Source of the DNA: JAVBNH01 sp031551635
GTDB lineage: Bacteria; Bacillota; Clostridia; Oscillospirales; Acutalibacteraceae
DNA length: 64,000 nucleotides
Direction of reading: 5' to 3'
Assembly (NCBI GenBank): GCA_031551635.1
Contig: JAVBNH010000010.1
Span: 1 to 64,000, forward strand
Every line of letters begins with the position of its first letter. Positions within the stretch are counted from its first letter, which is position 1. This document shows positions 7,732-16,962 of the stretch, one piece after another. A program made the translations under genes and the position numbers. Under the pieces are notes generated by a model. It was not told the origin of the DNA and ran no database searches. It saw only the letters and a list, made by a program, of their open reading frames with translations.

Positions 7732-7983
7732 ATGGATTTTGATATTATTTGGAACAACATTCTATGTCATGAAGGAGAAACATTTTATACTCAAAAAAAA
7801 CTGCCCTTTACATATAAAATTATTGACAATTGCGTAGTAACAGACAGAACAGACTTTAAGCTTGCTAAAACAAATTTTATAAAAGCAGCTGCAATCGAAA
7901 ACCTGACAGGACCCGGGCAAATAAGTAAAATAGTAATGGGTTCGTCTTATGTTTTCGCGATTTTAAAGGATAGCAGAATTTAA
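7732..7983 (+). CDS. conserved small protein, 83 residues, function unknown
   Basis: A very strong ribosome binding site (AAAGGAGGAGC) precedes the ATG. The protein is soluble. The segments IIWNNILCHEGETFYT, KLPFTYKI, RTDFKLAKTNFIKA and NLTGPGQISKIVMG...YVFAIL form a recognisable conserved small family in Firmicutes and other bacteria, but I know of no assigned function. It is transcribed away from the GyrB-like gene with about 80 bases between them, so the two may share a regulatory region. Confidence 0.7.
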   Translation: MDFDIIWNNILCHEGETFYTQKKLPFTYKIIDNCVVTDRTDFKLAKTNFIKAAAIENLTGPGQISKIVMGSSYVFAILKDSRI

Positions 7984-8006
7984 GTTAAAAATCATGGCGA
8001 CATCGG

Positions 8007-9185
8007 TTACATTTGTGATATCTTCGTCAGTAGACATACACACTCCACATGGTTTGTGTGGGGGAACATGTCTATGGGTTGGATTTTTTTGACACAGTAG
8101 CCGTTTTTTGAGAGGTAGAGCAGGTCTCTGCCTAAGGTTTCAGGGTTGCAAGAGATGTAAACAAGCTTTGCGGGCGAGAGCTCGCAGAGGGATTTCAAAA
8201 ATTTTATATCGCAGCCAGCCCGCGGAGGGTCCATAAAAACAACGTCGACCTTTTGCCTGTTTGAGCTGAGCTCATTCATGAAATCCGACGCGTCGGCGCA
8301 GAAAAAATTTATATTTTCTGCTCTGTTCAGCTTTGCGTTGATTTTCGCGTCCCTGATAGCCGAGGGGTTTATCTCTACACTGAGCATATTTTTGCATTTG
8401 GGCGCGGCTATGATGCCTATCGTTCCTATTCCGCAATACGCGTCTAAAACAATTTCTTTTCCGCTGAGCGCGGCGAATTCTATTGCCTTGCTGTATAAAA
8501 TTTCGGTCTGCACCGGATTAATCTGATAAAATGACAGGGGAGAGATGCGGAATTCGCAGCCGCAAAGAGTGTCTGTTATATATCCCTCGCCGTACAGTGT
8601 CTTTTGATTTTCACCGAGAACGAGACTTGTGTGCCCCTTGTTAATATTTTGAACCACAGTTGTAATCATGGGAAATTCCTTCAGTAGCTCAGAGAGAAAA
8701 GCGTTTTTTGAGGGGAAATCAAAGCTACCTGCTACAAGCACAACCATAACCTCGCCGCTTGCAAAGCCACGCTTTATTAAAACATGCCGCAAAAAGCCCT
8801 TGTGGGTGTTTTCGTTGTATACAGAGAGCTTGAAGGAAATCAATAATTTTCTGATGTACACAATAATCCTGTCTGCCAGCTTGTCTTCAAGCGCACAGGA
8901 ATCGATTTTTATAATATTATGCGTGCTTGATTGAAAAACTCCTGATATTATCTGCCCTGAGCGTGTTGTTCCGAATGCAGCCTGAACCTTGTTTCTGTAG
9001 TGAAAAGGCTCGTTCATGCCGATAATATCCGACACATGGGCGAATTTCCCGAGGTTTCTCACTGATAGCCCCTGCTTCCAACTAAGTTGTTCGGCATAGT
9101 TCATATTTTGCAATTGACATGCTCCGCATTTTTTGCTGACAGGGCAATTTATAGACTGTTTTTGCGCTTCTTCTGATTTTATCAC
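8007..9185 (-). CDS. rlmD: 23S rRNA (uracil-5-)-methyltransferase, RlmD/RumA family
   Basis: 392 residues from a GTG behind GAGGTT. The N-terminus has the iron-sulphur cluster cysteines (CPVSKKCGACQLQ). The C-terminal half has the SAM-binding DAYCGIGTIGI, the MDPPRAGC motif and YISCNPETLGRDL, whose Cys is the catalytic nucleophile. The enzyme methylates C5 of a uridine in RNA using SAM. The TRAM domain often found at the N-terminus is missing, so this is the short form common in Firmicutes. Whether it modifies U1939, U747 or both cannot be told from sequence. Confidence 0.88.
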   Translation of the reverse strand: MIKSEEAQKQSINCPVSKKCGACQLQNMNYAEQLSWKQGLSVRNLGKFAHVSDIIGMNEPFHYRNKVQAAFGTTRSGQIISGVFQSSTHNIIKIDSCALEDKLADRIIVYIRKLLISFKLSVYNENTHKGFLRHVLIKRGFASGEVMVVLVAGSFDFPSKNAFLSELLKEFPMITTVVQNINKGHTSLVLGENQKTLYGEGYITDTLCGCEFRISPLSFYQINPVQTEILYSKAIEFAALSGKEIVLDAYCGIGTIGIIAAPKCKNMLSVEINPSAIRDAKINAKLNRAENINFFCADASDFMNELSSNRQKVDVVFMDPPRAGCDIKFLKSLCELSPAKLVYISCNPETLGRDLLYLSKNGYCVKKIQPIDMFPHTNHVECVCLLTKISQM

Positions 9186-9255
9186 TTTTTAACCTCAATT
9201 TTTTTAATTCTTAAAGATTTACCCTATTTTACCATATAAATATACCAGTGGTCAA

Positions 9256-9284
9256 CAAAAAAACTGCCTTAATAATAAGCGCAG
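9256..9284 (-). terminator. intrinsic terminator of the sensor kinase gene
   Basis: The stem CTGCCTTA / TAAGCGCAG has one bulged base. On the minus strand it is followed by TTTTTTTG. It lies about 15 bases beyond the kinase stop. A T-run also flanks it on the plus strand, but no plus-strand gene ends here. Confidence 0.6.
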
Positions 9285-9296
9285 CTTTTTTTATTT

Positions 9297-11150
9297 TTAT
9301 TTGCTTTTTGAAATGTAGTAAGAAAACTTTTTCAGTACCTCTTCGGCAATAATCGGCTTGCCGACATGGTCGTTCATACCGCAGGCTAGGCACTTGTCAA
9401 CATCCTCGCGGAAAACGTTCGCAGTCATCGCAATAATAGGAACCTGTTTTGCCCTTTCGTTCTCAAGAGCGCGTATCTTCCTTGTCGCGTCATATCCGTC
9501 CATGACAGGCATCTGAATATCCATAAAAATCAAATCATATTTTTCCGGATTCGTTTTAAAAATATTATAAGCTTCTTCGCCGTTTTCAGCCACTTCGATT
9601 CCGACGCCGGAATCCTCGAGATAGGACATCAGAATCTCACGGTTTATATCGACATCCTCGACAATCAAAATATGCTTGCCCGAATAGGACCTGTCAAGCG
9701 AAGCGGAATAGTTTTCGTCAAGATCGTCGATTAAATCTGTGGCGGAGGCATCCATAATTTTCGCGTTTATTGTAAAGGAGAATCTTGACCCCCTGTCTAT
9801 TTCGGAATCAACAGTAATTGAACCGCCCATCATTTCGATAATATTTTTTGATATGGCAAGCCCAAGCCCCGTACCGCCGTATTTACGCGAAATCGTGTTG
9901 TCCGCCTGAGTGAAGGAATGAAAGAGGAGAGCCTGCTGCTCTTTTGATATGCCTATGCCGCTGTCCTCAACGTCAAAGCGAAGGATACACATTCCGTTTT
10001 TTTCGCTCTGAGCGCTGACAGTAATCTTTATCTGACCGTTATCCGGCGTGAATTTTATGGCGTTGCCGAGGAGGTTTGTAATGACCTGAGTAAGGCGCTG
10101 TCTGTCAGTTTCGACACAGGCGGGCACATTTTTTTCAATGGTGATACTCAGCTCCTGCCGCTTTTCGAGAACCGTGAACCCGACTACTGTTTTTATGGTT
10201 TCCATCATCTTCGTGATATTGCATGAGCTCATAGACAGTGCGAATTTTCCCGATTCGATTTTTGATATGTCAAGAATATCATTTATAACACCCAATAGGT
10301 GATTGGCGGCGACATCGATTTTGTCTAGACAATATGTAACCCTCTCAGGCTCCGTGCTGGTTTTCGCAATGCCAGTCATGCCGATAATCGCATTCATCGG
10401 CGTCCTCATTTCGTGGCTCATATTAGAGAGGAAAATACTCTTTGAGTTATTCGCGACTTCGGACTGAATGGCTTTTTTTCTATAGAGCATCAAACAGACA
10501 TAGCTGCTGAGGATAATCAATAGAATCATTGCCAGCATGACTACCGAAATGTTTTTGATGCTGTCGGTCGCGTTAAAGATGTTTACATCCTTCATGTCAA
10601 CGCCGGCGACAACATTCGACAGGGTGCCGTCGGAGTAATAAACAGGCGCGAAGGCGGTGATATACCCCTCCCAGCCTTCGGAATATGAGCCGACCTCAAC
10701 CGGTGCAGCGGTACCTTGCAAGGCTATGTCCGGCGTGGGCTCCCGTGCGACCATATCAACGTTTAAGCCTGATTCGACTACCAAAGAATTGTCAATAATA
10801 AACTGCATCATATTAGTTTCTTCATCAAGGCGCAGGAAATATGTATATTCGATTTTATTGTCTTCAGTAAACTTTTTCAGCTTGTGCTGAAGGGCGACAT
10901 AAGACGGTGTAAGCATGTCCTCTGAGGTCTGATAAGAATTCAACTCGTCAGCAGTCGCGAGATATGAGGCGGCAATACTCAAAGCAAGCATTTTATCCTT
11001 TGAGGTTTCGGCGATGATATCTGAGGATTTTTGCATCATCGACTGAGCGAAGAATGAAATAATTATGACCGCGAGAGAGGAGACAAAGAATAAGAGGAAA
11101 ACAAAGTTTTTCTTGATTGCTTTTACCATTATGTTTGCCCATACTTTCAC
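9297..11150 (-). CDS. membrane-bound hybrid sensor histidine kinase / response regulator
   Basis: 617 residues. Two membrane helices (about 15-35 and 200-222) flank an extracytoplasmic sensor region. Next comes a HisKA domain with SNMSHEMRTPMNAIIG (phosphorylated His about 245), a HATPase domain with NLLGNAIKF, DSGIGI and GGTGLGLAI motifs, and a C-terminal receiver domain with FMDIQMPVMDGYD (Asp about 544) and the late Lys in HVGKPI. It probably runs an internal phosphorelay. No HPt domain or output regulator is adjacent, so its target is elsewhere. The start is a GTG without a clear binding site; the ATG at 11129 is the alternative. Confidence 0.85.
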   Translation of the reverse strand: MKVWANIMVKAIKKNFVFLLFFVSSLAVIIISFFAQSMMQKSSDIIAETSKDKMLALSIAASYLATADELNSYQTSEDMLTPSYVALQHKLKKFTEDNKIEYTYFLRLDEETNMMQFIIDNSLVVESGLNVDMVAREPTPDIALQGTAAPVEVGSYSEGWEGYITAFAPVYYSDGTLSNVVAGVDMKDVNIFNATDSIKNISVVMLAMILLIILSSYVCLMLYRKKAIQSEVANNSKSIFLSNMSHEMRTPMNAIIGMTGIAKTSTEPERVTYCLDKIDVAANHLLGVINDILDISKIESGKFALSMSSCNITKMMETIKTVVGFTVLEKRQELSITIEKNVPACVETDRQRLTQVITNLLGNAIKFTPDNGQIKITVSAQSEKNGMCILRFDVEDSGIGISKEQQALLFHSFTQADNTISRKYGGTGLGLAISKNIIEMMGGSITVDSEIDRGSRFSFTINAKIMDASATDLIDDLDENYSASLDRSYSGKHILIVEDVDINREILMSYLEDSGVGIEVAENGEEAYNIFKTNPEKYDLIFMDIQMPVMDGYDATRKIRALENERAKQVPIIAMTANVFREDVDKCLACGMNDHVGKPIIAEEVLKKFSYYISKSK

Positions 11151-11220
11151 ATTATTTTATTATATAAATATATTTGAAATTGTATGATATTCTAATCATA
11201 AAAATATCATACACCAGATG

Positions 11221-11297
11221 CTGGAGTCTGGAGTCTGGATGCTGGATGCTGGATGCTGGATGCTGGATTCTGGATTCTGGATTCTGGATTCTGGATT
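11221..11297 (+). repeat. heptamer tandem array (11 units)
   Basis: Eleven uninterrupted 7-bp units: two CTGGAGT, four CTGGATG and five CTGGATT. Grouping of identical units points to stepwise duplication by slippage. Imperfect units (CAGATG) flank both ends. It lies in the 425-base gap between the divergent kinase and first GH10 genes. Apart from this array and the promoter at 11432-11460, I see only an 8-bp dyad (ATGTAATA / TATTACAT) at 11344-11369 in that gap. Confidence 0.9.
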
Positions 11298-11431
11298 TCA
11301 GATGCTATTGTAGCAGAAAAAATATACAAAGGGAATAGGTTTGATGTAATAAAGTGCATTATATTACATAATTTGACAAGATTTTTACATATATATCTTT
11401 TTGTTCCTATAAAATATCAAAAGCATATTGC

Positions 11432-11460
11432 TTGACACCGCATATTTATTGTTGTATAGT
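11432..11460 (+). promoter_or_regulatory. sigma-A promoter of the first GH10 gene
   Basis: A perfect TTGACA at 11432-11437 and TATAGT at 11455-11460 are separated by 17 bases. This implies a leader of about 110 bases before the xylanase start. Confidence 0.75.
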
Positions 11461-11575
11461 AAAGATGGCAATAAATTTTTGCCGGAAAATGTTATCAGGA
11501 AGGAAGGCAACTTGTGTCAAGTCAAATTGATACAAATGTTGTCTATGCTTCCAAAGGAAAGGATTGAGTGATTTT

Positions 11576-12709
11576 ATGTTTCAGTATATCCCTAGGCTGT
11601 TCTATTTTGTGATGGAGCTTGCGCTCCCGCTTGTGCTGCTGTTTACCGGTACCTCGAAACAAGCTCTCGATTATTCCGACAAGCTCGGTAAGGATTACAC
11701 GGGACTTCAGGCTGTTTATGAGGATTATTTCGAAATCGGAACAGCTATGCAGTCAGGCTGGATTGGAGAGGGCAATGAAGAGCTTGAGGCGTTTTACCTG
11801 AAAAACTACAGCTCCTTCACCAGCGGCAACGGCTTTAAAGTCACCGACTACTATTTCCCGGACGGTCATTTTGAGACCGAGGCTCTTGACGAGATAGCGC
11901 AGTTCTGCCGCGACCATAATCTGAAGCTGCGCGGACATACTCTCATCTGGCCTACTCTCGACACATGGCTGCCCTATAATCCGGACGGCTCCCTCGTCGA
12001 CAAGGAGACGCTATACGCGCGAATGGATACCTATATCGGTCATATAATGACCCGCTACGGCGACATCATTGATGACTGGGATGTGGTTAACGAGATTTTC
12101 CACTACAACAGCTCGCCGGAATTCAAGGATTACAACGACATGTTCACTATAGCAGGGATGGAATGTATTGAAATGGCTTTTAAAATCGCAGAGGATTATG
12201 CCGATGAAAATGACCGTTTCTTTATAAATGAGACAAAGGTGCTCAATAATCCTGCGAAGGAAAAGCATCTTTTCAAGTACCTCGACAAGTGGCTTAACGA
12301 GGATAAGCTAAAAATTGACGGTGTCGGATTGCAATGCCATCTTCAGGCTGTCAGCACAGCCGAAACCCCCGAGAGGCTTCAGAAAATTATTGATAAAATC
12401 AGAGACCGCGGTCTGATTGTCCACTTGACCGAGCTTGAAATGTCCGCGTATATCGACAACGAGCAAACGCTACTTTTTGATAAGATGCCCGATTGGATGG
12501 AAATCTGGCAAAAAAATAAATATCAGAGATTTTTTAAGGTGCTCAGGGACAACTGTGATGTCGTAAAAAGCGTCACCTTCTGGGGTTATCAGGACGGCAT
12601 GAACTTCCCTTCACGCGAGGATTGGCCTTTCCTTTTCGACAAATTCGGCAACCCGAAGGAAAACTTTTTCGCTGTTTGCGACTTCCCGGAAAATAAGTAC
12701 CCGCACTAG
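11576..12709 (+). CDS. GH10 family endo-xylanase-like protein, membrane-anchored
   Basis: 377 residues from the ATG at 11576; the in-frame TTG at 11564 directly abuts the AAAGGA site and is disfavoured. A hydrophobic N-terminal helix without a clear cleavage site suggests anchoring. The GH10 barrel shows RGHTLIWP, DDWDVVNE (acid/base Glu about 173), DGVGLQCH and HLTELEM (nucleophile Glu about 286), and ends near VTFWGYQDG. The His that normally follows HTLVW in the -1 subsite is Pro here, and the ENEMK motif is not recognisable, so specificity may differ from ordinary xylanases. Convergent with a paralogue. The stop codon lies inside a heptamer array. Confidence 0.82.
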   Translation: MFQYIPRLFYFVMELALPLVLLFTGTSKQALDYSDKLGKDYTGLQAVYEDYFEIGTAMQSGWIGEGNEELEAFYLKNYSSFTSGNGFKVTDYYFPDGHFETEALDEIAQFCRDHNLKLRGHTLIWPTLDTWLPYNPDGSLVDKETLYARMDTYIGHIMTRYGDIIDDWDVVNEIFHYNSSPEFKDYNDMFTIAGMECIEMAFKIAEDYADENDRFFINETKVLNNPAKEKHLFKYLDKWLNEDKLKIDGVGLQCHLQAVSTAETPERLQKIIDKIRDRGLIVHLTELEMSAYIDNEQTLLFDKMPDWMEIWQKNKYQRFFKVLRDNCDVVKSVTFWGYQDGMNFPSREDWPFLFDKFGNPKENFFAVCDFPENKYPH

Positions 12710-12754
12710 ATACTAGATACTAGACACTAGATTCTAGATCTTAGATGCTAGATG
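12706..12754 (+). repeat. heptamer array overlapping the GH10 stop codon
   Basis: Seven units of the CTAGATN type (CTAGATA twice, CTAGACA, CTAGATT, CTAGATC, TTAGATG, CTAGATG). The xylanase stop codon TAG (12707-12709) is part of the first unit. Confidence 0.88.
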
Positions 12755-12765
12755 CTATAATAAAA

Positions 12766-12797
12766 AAACCGCTGAAACCTTTGAGTTTCGGCGGTTT
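12766..12797 (-). terminator. intrinsic terminator between the convergent GH10 genes
   Basis: A 13-bp stem (AAACCGCTGAAAC / GTTTCGGCGGTTT, one G-T pair) with a six-base loop. The minus-strand side continues into a seven-T run, so it best serves the minus-strand xylanase gene. It may also stop readthrough from the plus-strand one. Confidence 0.75.
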
Positions 12798-12866
12798 GTG
12801 CAGTTATATGATGGAAGCGGTCAAATGCTATTGCTAACAAAAATAATTATCTGTTTTCAGTGGGAA

Positions 12867-14006
12867 TTAAAAATCACATACCGCGTAAAAGCTCTGCTTT
12901 GGCATTGAATTCACGTCAAACAGCATCGGGAACTCGACATCCTTGCCGGGCTTGGCGCCGCTGATAATTGCGTTGTGCGCGTCATCAACGCCCCAGAAGG
13001 TCACGCTGGTAACAACATCCTTATTATCACGCAGCTCGCGGAAAAGGCATTGATATTTATTGATTTGCCAGACCTCAAGCCACTGCGGCAGGGTGGGCTC
13101 GCGCATTGTTTCATTTTCATATGCTTTCATGTCAAGCTCCGTGACCTCCAGCTTAACGCCGAGCTTGCGGCATCTGTCGGCAATTTTATTGAGAGCTTTA
13201 AAATTTACATCAAAGGTGGTGGTGCTCAGTGTACCCATATGCCCTTGAATCCCAACCCCGTCAATTTTTATTCCTTTTTTCTGGAGCTGCTCGACAGTTT
13301 TAAATAGATTTTCGGTTTTTGCCTTGTTGCCGAGCACAAAGGTGTCATTAACAAAAAGCCTGTCGTCATCATCGCAATATTTTGTTGCGATTTCAAAGGA
13401 TTTTTCCATAAACTCGTCGCCTGCTATCTTATAAACGGCTGTGTCCTCCTTATAAACAGACGAGCGGTTATAATGGCAGGGCTCGTTTACGACATCCCAG
13501 CTGTCAACTATATCGCGGTATCTGAGCATGACGGTGCCGATATATTCATCCATTCTTCTGTAAAGTTCATCCTTATCAACAAGCTGCGTTTTTTCAGCAT
13601 CCTTGTAATACATCCATGTTTCCGAAACAGGCCAAATAAGGCAGTGACCGCGCAGCATGATATTGTTTTCGCGGCAGAAATCGGCGAGTCTGTCCATACC
13701 CCTGAAGTCCCAGACGCCCTCGGATGGGTTCAGTGAGTGCTGCTTGAACTCATAGTCGGGTGTCGCGTGGTTGAAATTCTTGATTATGTGGTTCACAAGT
13801 CGCTCGTCATCAAGCTGCTGAGAATAAATCGCCGCGCCGACAGGGAAGTAGTCCTCATAAACACTTGCGAGACCCTCATAATCATTCCCGTTTTTGAGCT
13901 CTGCTGAATAGTCGAGTTTCTCCATAGATGTGCCGGACATTAAGAGAATCAAGGGTAAAAAATAGCGAAGGATTTTGTAAAGCGGGGCTGCAAATACTTC
14001 AAACAT
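12867..14006 (-). CDS. second GH10 family endo-xylanase-like protein, membrane-anchored
   Basis: 379 residues, a paralogue of the convergent GH10 protein. An N-terminal hydrophobic helix (YKILRYFLPLILLMSGTS) resembles that of its neighbour (FVMELALPLVLLFTGTS). Catalytic motifs are DSWDVVNEPCHYN and VTELDM. As in the neighbour, the HTLVWH motif reads HCLIWP. The ATG at 14006 follows GAGGAA. It probably cleaves beta-1,4-linked xylan or xylo-oligosaccharides at or near the cell surface. There is no carbohydrate-binding module or dockerin. The tail-to-tail pair probably arose by duplication, but the two have diverged considerably. Confidence 0.83.
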   Translation of the reverse strand: MFEVFAAPLYKILRYFLPLILLMSGTSMEKLDYSAELKNGNDYEGLASVYEDYFPVGAAIYSQQLDDERLVNHIIKNFNHATPDYEFKQHSLNPSEGVWDFRGMDRLADFCRENNIMLRGHCLIWPVSETWMYYKDAEKTQLVDKDELYRRMDEYIGTVMLRYRDIVDSWDVVNEPCHYNRSSVYKEDTAVYKIAGDEFMEKSFEIATKYCDDDDRLFVNDTFVLGNKAKTENLFKTVEQLQKKGIKIDGVGIQGHMGTLSTTTFDVNFKALNKIADRCRKLGVKLEVTELDMKAYENETMREPTLPQWLEVWQINKYQCLFRELRDNKDVVTSVTFWGVDDAHNAIISGAKPGKDVEFPMLFDVNSMPKQSFYAVCDF

Positions 14007-14110
14007 AAAAATTCCTCACATTCTTTTTATTTTCTTCATATTTTATGGTAGCACACAGAAAGGGAAAAAATCATTGCTATTTTGTTATCAATATATTAAT
14101 AATGTATGAC

Positions 14111-15508
14111 TTATTCCTGAATTTCTGTGATTTCGGAAATAAACGGTTCAGTCAACTCTAGCAGCGGCGGGATTTTGATTGCATGGCAATATTTAATGGC
14201 GTATTTATTTGAGAACTGCTCAAGAATTTGCCAGTTACAAACAAATAAACCTTTCATTTCTTTGTGTATAACTTGTGAGTAGTATATTTTCGGACTGTTA
14301 GCGTCAGTTCTGAATATTGCGGGCTGTGGCATTGGCTTAATAATATCCTTGAGGCTTTTACCTTCAAAAACACGGTAGCGGTAATTATAATGAATCAAAA
14401 ACGGTTTTAAGCTGTACTGACTCGAAATTGGCAAAAGGTTGTTATTAGAAGATAATTGTTTGGATGATTGAAAGTAATCAAAGTTAACATACGGTGCGTT
14501 AATTTTTATAAAATACTCGATTCTTCTGACTTCTCCGTTATCAACCGTATATTCGTTTGAATTCAAAAAATCAATTCTTTGTGTAATACTTTCGTCAATG
14601 TATTCGTGTTTTTCCACTTCTAGTATATTATAATAAACTGCTGTATGCTCGGTTTCGCTCAAATACTTATCGAAAAAAGCATACGGTAAAAGCATAGCTA
14701 ACGCCGCAAAAATATATGAAAAGCTTGTTTTTACGGAATTCCTGCCGGTTTCAAAATGACTAACGCAAGAGGTATTATAATTTAGCAAGATTGTTACAAA
14801 AAATAAAACAAGTGCCAAAAGAATTGACTTTATTGTAAATAGTATAAAAGAACTTTCTTTAAATATAAAACCAGTCAAAATGTCCATTTCATCGATTTTG
14901 TAAATCTTTCCGATTGGGTGAGCAAATATTAAGCATGCAAAAATAAACATTATAATACTTCCGGGCATGCCGAACTTCTTTATTATGGCGACAGCGAAAT
15001 TTATTAATGCGACAAATATCACCGCATACAGGAACATAACCGCGATACCCATCAAAATGTGGGACGCTTTCGGTAAGAAAAGCAGCACAGCGCCAGAAGA
15101 AAACCTGTCGAACAGCAAAGCTAACAGTAGCTCACAAATGTATTTCACGCTGAAAAAGGAGAGCACCCACAATAGAATTCCGTATTGGATAAGCTGTTCG
15201 CTGAGAAATCGGCTCTTTTTTGTCTGGGGAAAAACGATTAGCGGTGCGTTTATCTGCTTGTAGAAAAATGCCGTAAGGAGTGACAATACAAGGGTTATCA
15301 TCATTATTACCGTTGATTTTGAGGAGAAAACTAGCGAAGTATAAACATTCGCAGCGCCGCCTTCATCGATTAGTGTTCTATAAATGTAATAAAATATATC
15401 GACAACAAGCACGGTGCAGGGGAGCAGCCAGTATAGCGTTATCGGCAGCATTTTCAGCTTGAGCGTTGTCAGATGCAAGGCGTTTATAAACTCAGGTAAC
15501 TTTTTCAT
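14111..15508 (-). CDS. ABC transporter permease-like membrane protein
   Basis: 465 residues. About six hydrophobic helices occupy the first 285 residues, followed by a soluble C-terminal segment. It shares a region with the upstream membrane protein (VFPQTKKSRFLSEQLIQY here, IFPQTNKSQFISLTLIEY there), so the two are paralogues. They lie in tandem with an ATPase and a GntR regulator, the YtrA-type arrangement. The two membrane proteins probably form the membrane part of one ABC transporter. The substrate is unknown; antibiotic or envelope-stress export is usual for this layout. Confidence 0.65.
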   Translation of the reverse strand: MKKLPEFINALHLTTLKLKMLPITLYWLLPCTVLVVDIFYYIYRTLIDEGGAANVYTSLVFSSKSTVIMMITLVLSLLTAFFYKQINAPLIVFPQTKKSRFLSEQLIQYGILLWVLSFFSVKYICELLLALLFDRFSSGAVLLFLPKASHILMGIAVMFLYAVIFVALINFAVAIIKKFGMPGSIIMFIFACLIFAHPIGKIYKIDEMDILTGFIFKESSFILFTIKSILLALVLFFVTILLNYNTSCVSHFETGRNSVKTSFSYIFAALAMLLPYAFFDKYLSETEHTAVYYNILEVEKHEYIDESITQRIDFLNSNEYTVDNGEVRRIEYFIKINAPYVNFDYFQSSKQLSSNNNLLPISSQYSLKPFLIHYNYRYRVFEGKSLKDIIKPMPQPAIFRTDANSPKIYYSQVIHKEMKGLFVCNWQILEQFSNKYAIKYCHAIKIPPLLELTEPFISEITEIQE

Positions 15509-15529
15509 ATACCGTTCACCTCAATTTTT

Positions 15530-16933
15530 TTATTCAGATTTTGCTTCAATTGTGCAGGAGATATTTAGTAGCCCTGATTCTATCTCGTCTTTGTAATTAA
15601 TAACAGTTCCTTTACCGAAGTGAAACAATAAATCGAAACCTCTGTTTAAAAATATTCGCTGAGTATTTTTTACTGACGGTTTGATTAAAATCAGGCAATC
15701 CTCAACGCTGGGTTCATTCTCTCGCTCTGTTATAATTGCTTCTATTTCAAATTCCGGCTTGTATGACATAAAAGCTTCGCTATACAGCTCCGAATACTCA
15801 AACAAAAAGTCAATTTTAATTTCATTACACTTTGTTAAGAGATATTCATTGCGGTCTTCAACACCAACATTTTCTTCTCCATGCGCATCAAAAAAAGACG
15901 GTTGTTTTAATGTAATATCGACATTGTTCCGGAATATCGGTGAATTTATATTTTCGTCGATTTTATATTTTGCAGTAAGCCAGTATGTTTTTTCTTCTTC
16001 TGAAAGCTTTACTGTATAAGATGAGCGCAACTCCTGAAACACTGGGGCAAGCTGAGAATTTCCGTTGAGTCTTAGATTATCTGCGAAATATATAAAGTTT
16101 AAAAACGAAAAAGAAATGATAAAAATTAAAGAAACGGCAAAGTTGATTGTAAAAGTAAGTTTTCTTGGATTTTTTTTCTTTTTTTGTAATGTGAATGCGG
16201 TTTTGTTGATATGAAAAGCAGCTAATGTTAAAATAAAAGAAAAAAGCAAAGATGATATAACCGTCAGCGGGATGTTATTTTTAATAAAGACACTATTCGC
16301 TATAATATAGATAAAATCAAGACCGGAGTTAGTGGCTGCCATAAAATATACCGATAGACCTAACAGAAATAATAGCGTTGCCATTATGCAGGTGCCGAGC
16401 ATTCTGCCGATAGCCGCGATAAGATTTGCTATGGATGTAAATATAGTAATATATATTGCAGCAAGCACGAGTCCGAGCGCAAAAGCCTTGATATCAAAGG
16501 CGCTAACAACTTGTATGTCCGGATTCGTAAGGCTCATTATATATACTGCAAAATAATTTACAATGTATGAAAAGCTTGCTGTTATAAGAATATATAAGGC
16601 TATAAAATACTCAATAAGTGTCAAGGAGATGAACTGCGATTTGTTTGTCTGCGGAAAAATGACACAACGCTCGCTCCTTTTTTTATAAAGCGGAATTGCA
16701 ATGCTTAAAACCAAAATTACAGTTTCAGTGAGAGGATGAATATTAACTCCTAATGGTCGTGTGATTCCCCGAATATGAATCCAAAAATAGAAGGATTCGT
16801 AGCTTAAACTGCTAAAGCTTGAAAAAAAATTAAAAAGTGTAAAAATCACCGAAATTACCGATAAAACAAGGATTTCCCGCCTTCCTATTACCATCCTGAG
16901 CAGTTTATAAGCGTTTCTGATTTCGTTTTTCAT
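15530..16933 (-). CDS. ABC transporter permease-like membrane protein, paralogue of the next gene
   Basis: 467 residues with about six membrane helices in the first 290 residues and a C-terminal soluble region (about 290-467) rich in charged beta-strand segments. The gene lies between the ATPase gene and its paralogue, 29 and 21 bases away, in the same orientation. The motif IFPQTNKSQF is shared with the paralogue. It is assigned as an ABC-2-like permease from context and topology rather than from a clear family motif. Confidence 0.65.
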   Translation of the reverse strand: MKNEIRNAYKLLRMVIGRREILVLSVISVIFTLFNFFSSFSSLSYESFYFWIHIRGITRPLGVNIHPLTETVILVLSIAIPLYKKRSERCVIFPQTNKSQFISLTLIEYFIALYILITASFSYIVNYFAVYIMSLTNPDIQVVSAFDIKAFALGLVLAAIYITIFTSIANLIAAIGRMLGTCIMATLLFLLGLSVYFMAATNSGLDFIYIIANSVFIKNNIPLTVISSLLFSFILTLAAFHINKTAFTLQKKKKNPRKLTFTINFAVSLIFIISFSFLNFIYFADNLRLNGNSQLAPVFQELRSSYTVKLSEEEKTYWLTAKYKIDENINSPIFRNNVDITLKQPSFFDAHGEENVGVEDRNEYLLTKCNEIKIDFLFEYSELYSEAFMSYKPEFEIEAIITERENEPSVEDCLILIKPSVKNTQRIFLNRGFDLLFHFGKGTVINYKDEIESGLLNISCTIEAKSE

Positions 16934-16962
16934 AAATTAACACCACACTAACATTAGTTGAA

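Noticed and set aside
11253..11435. 60-residue frame starting in the heptamer array
   Set aside because: Its first part is translated repeat (alternating Trp, Leu, Asp, Ser, Gly, Phe) and there is no ribosome binding site.
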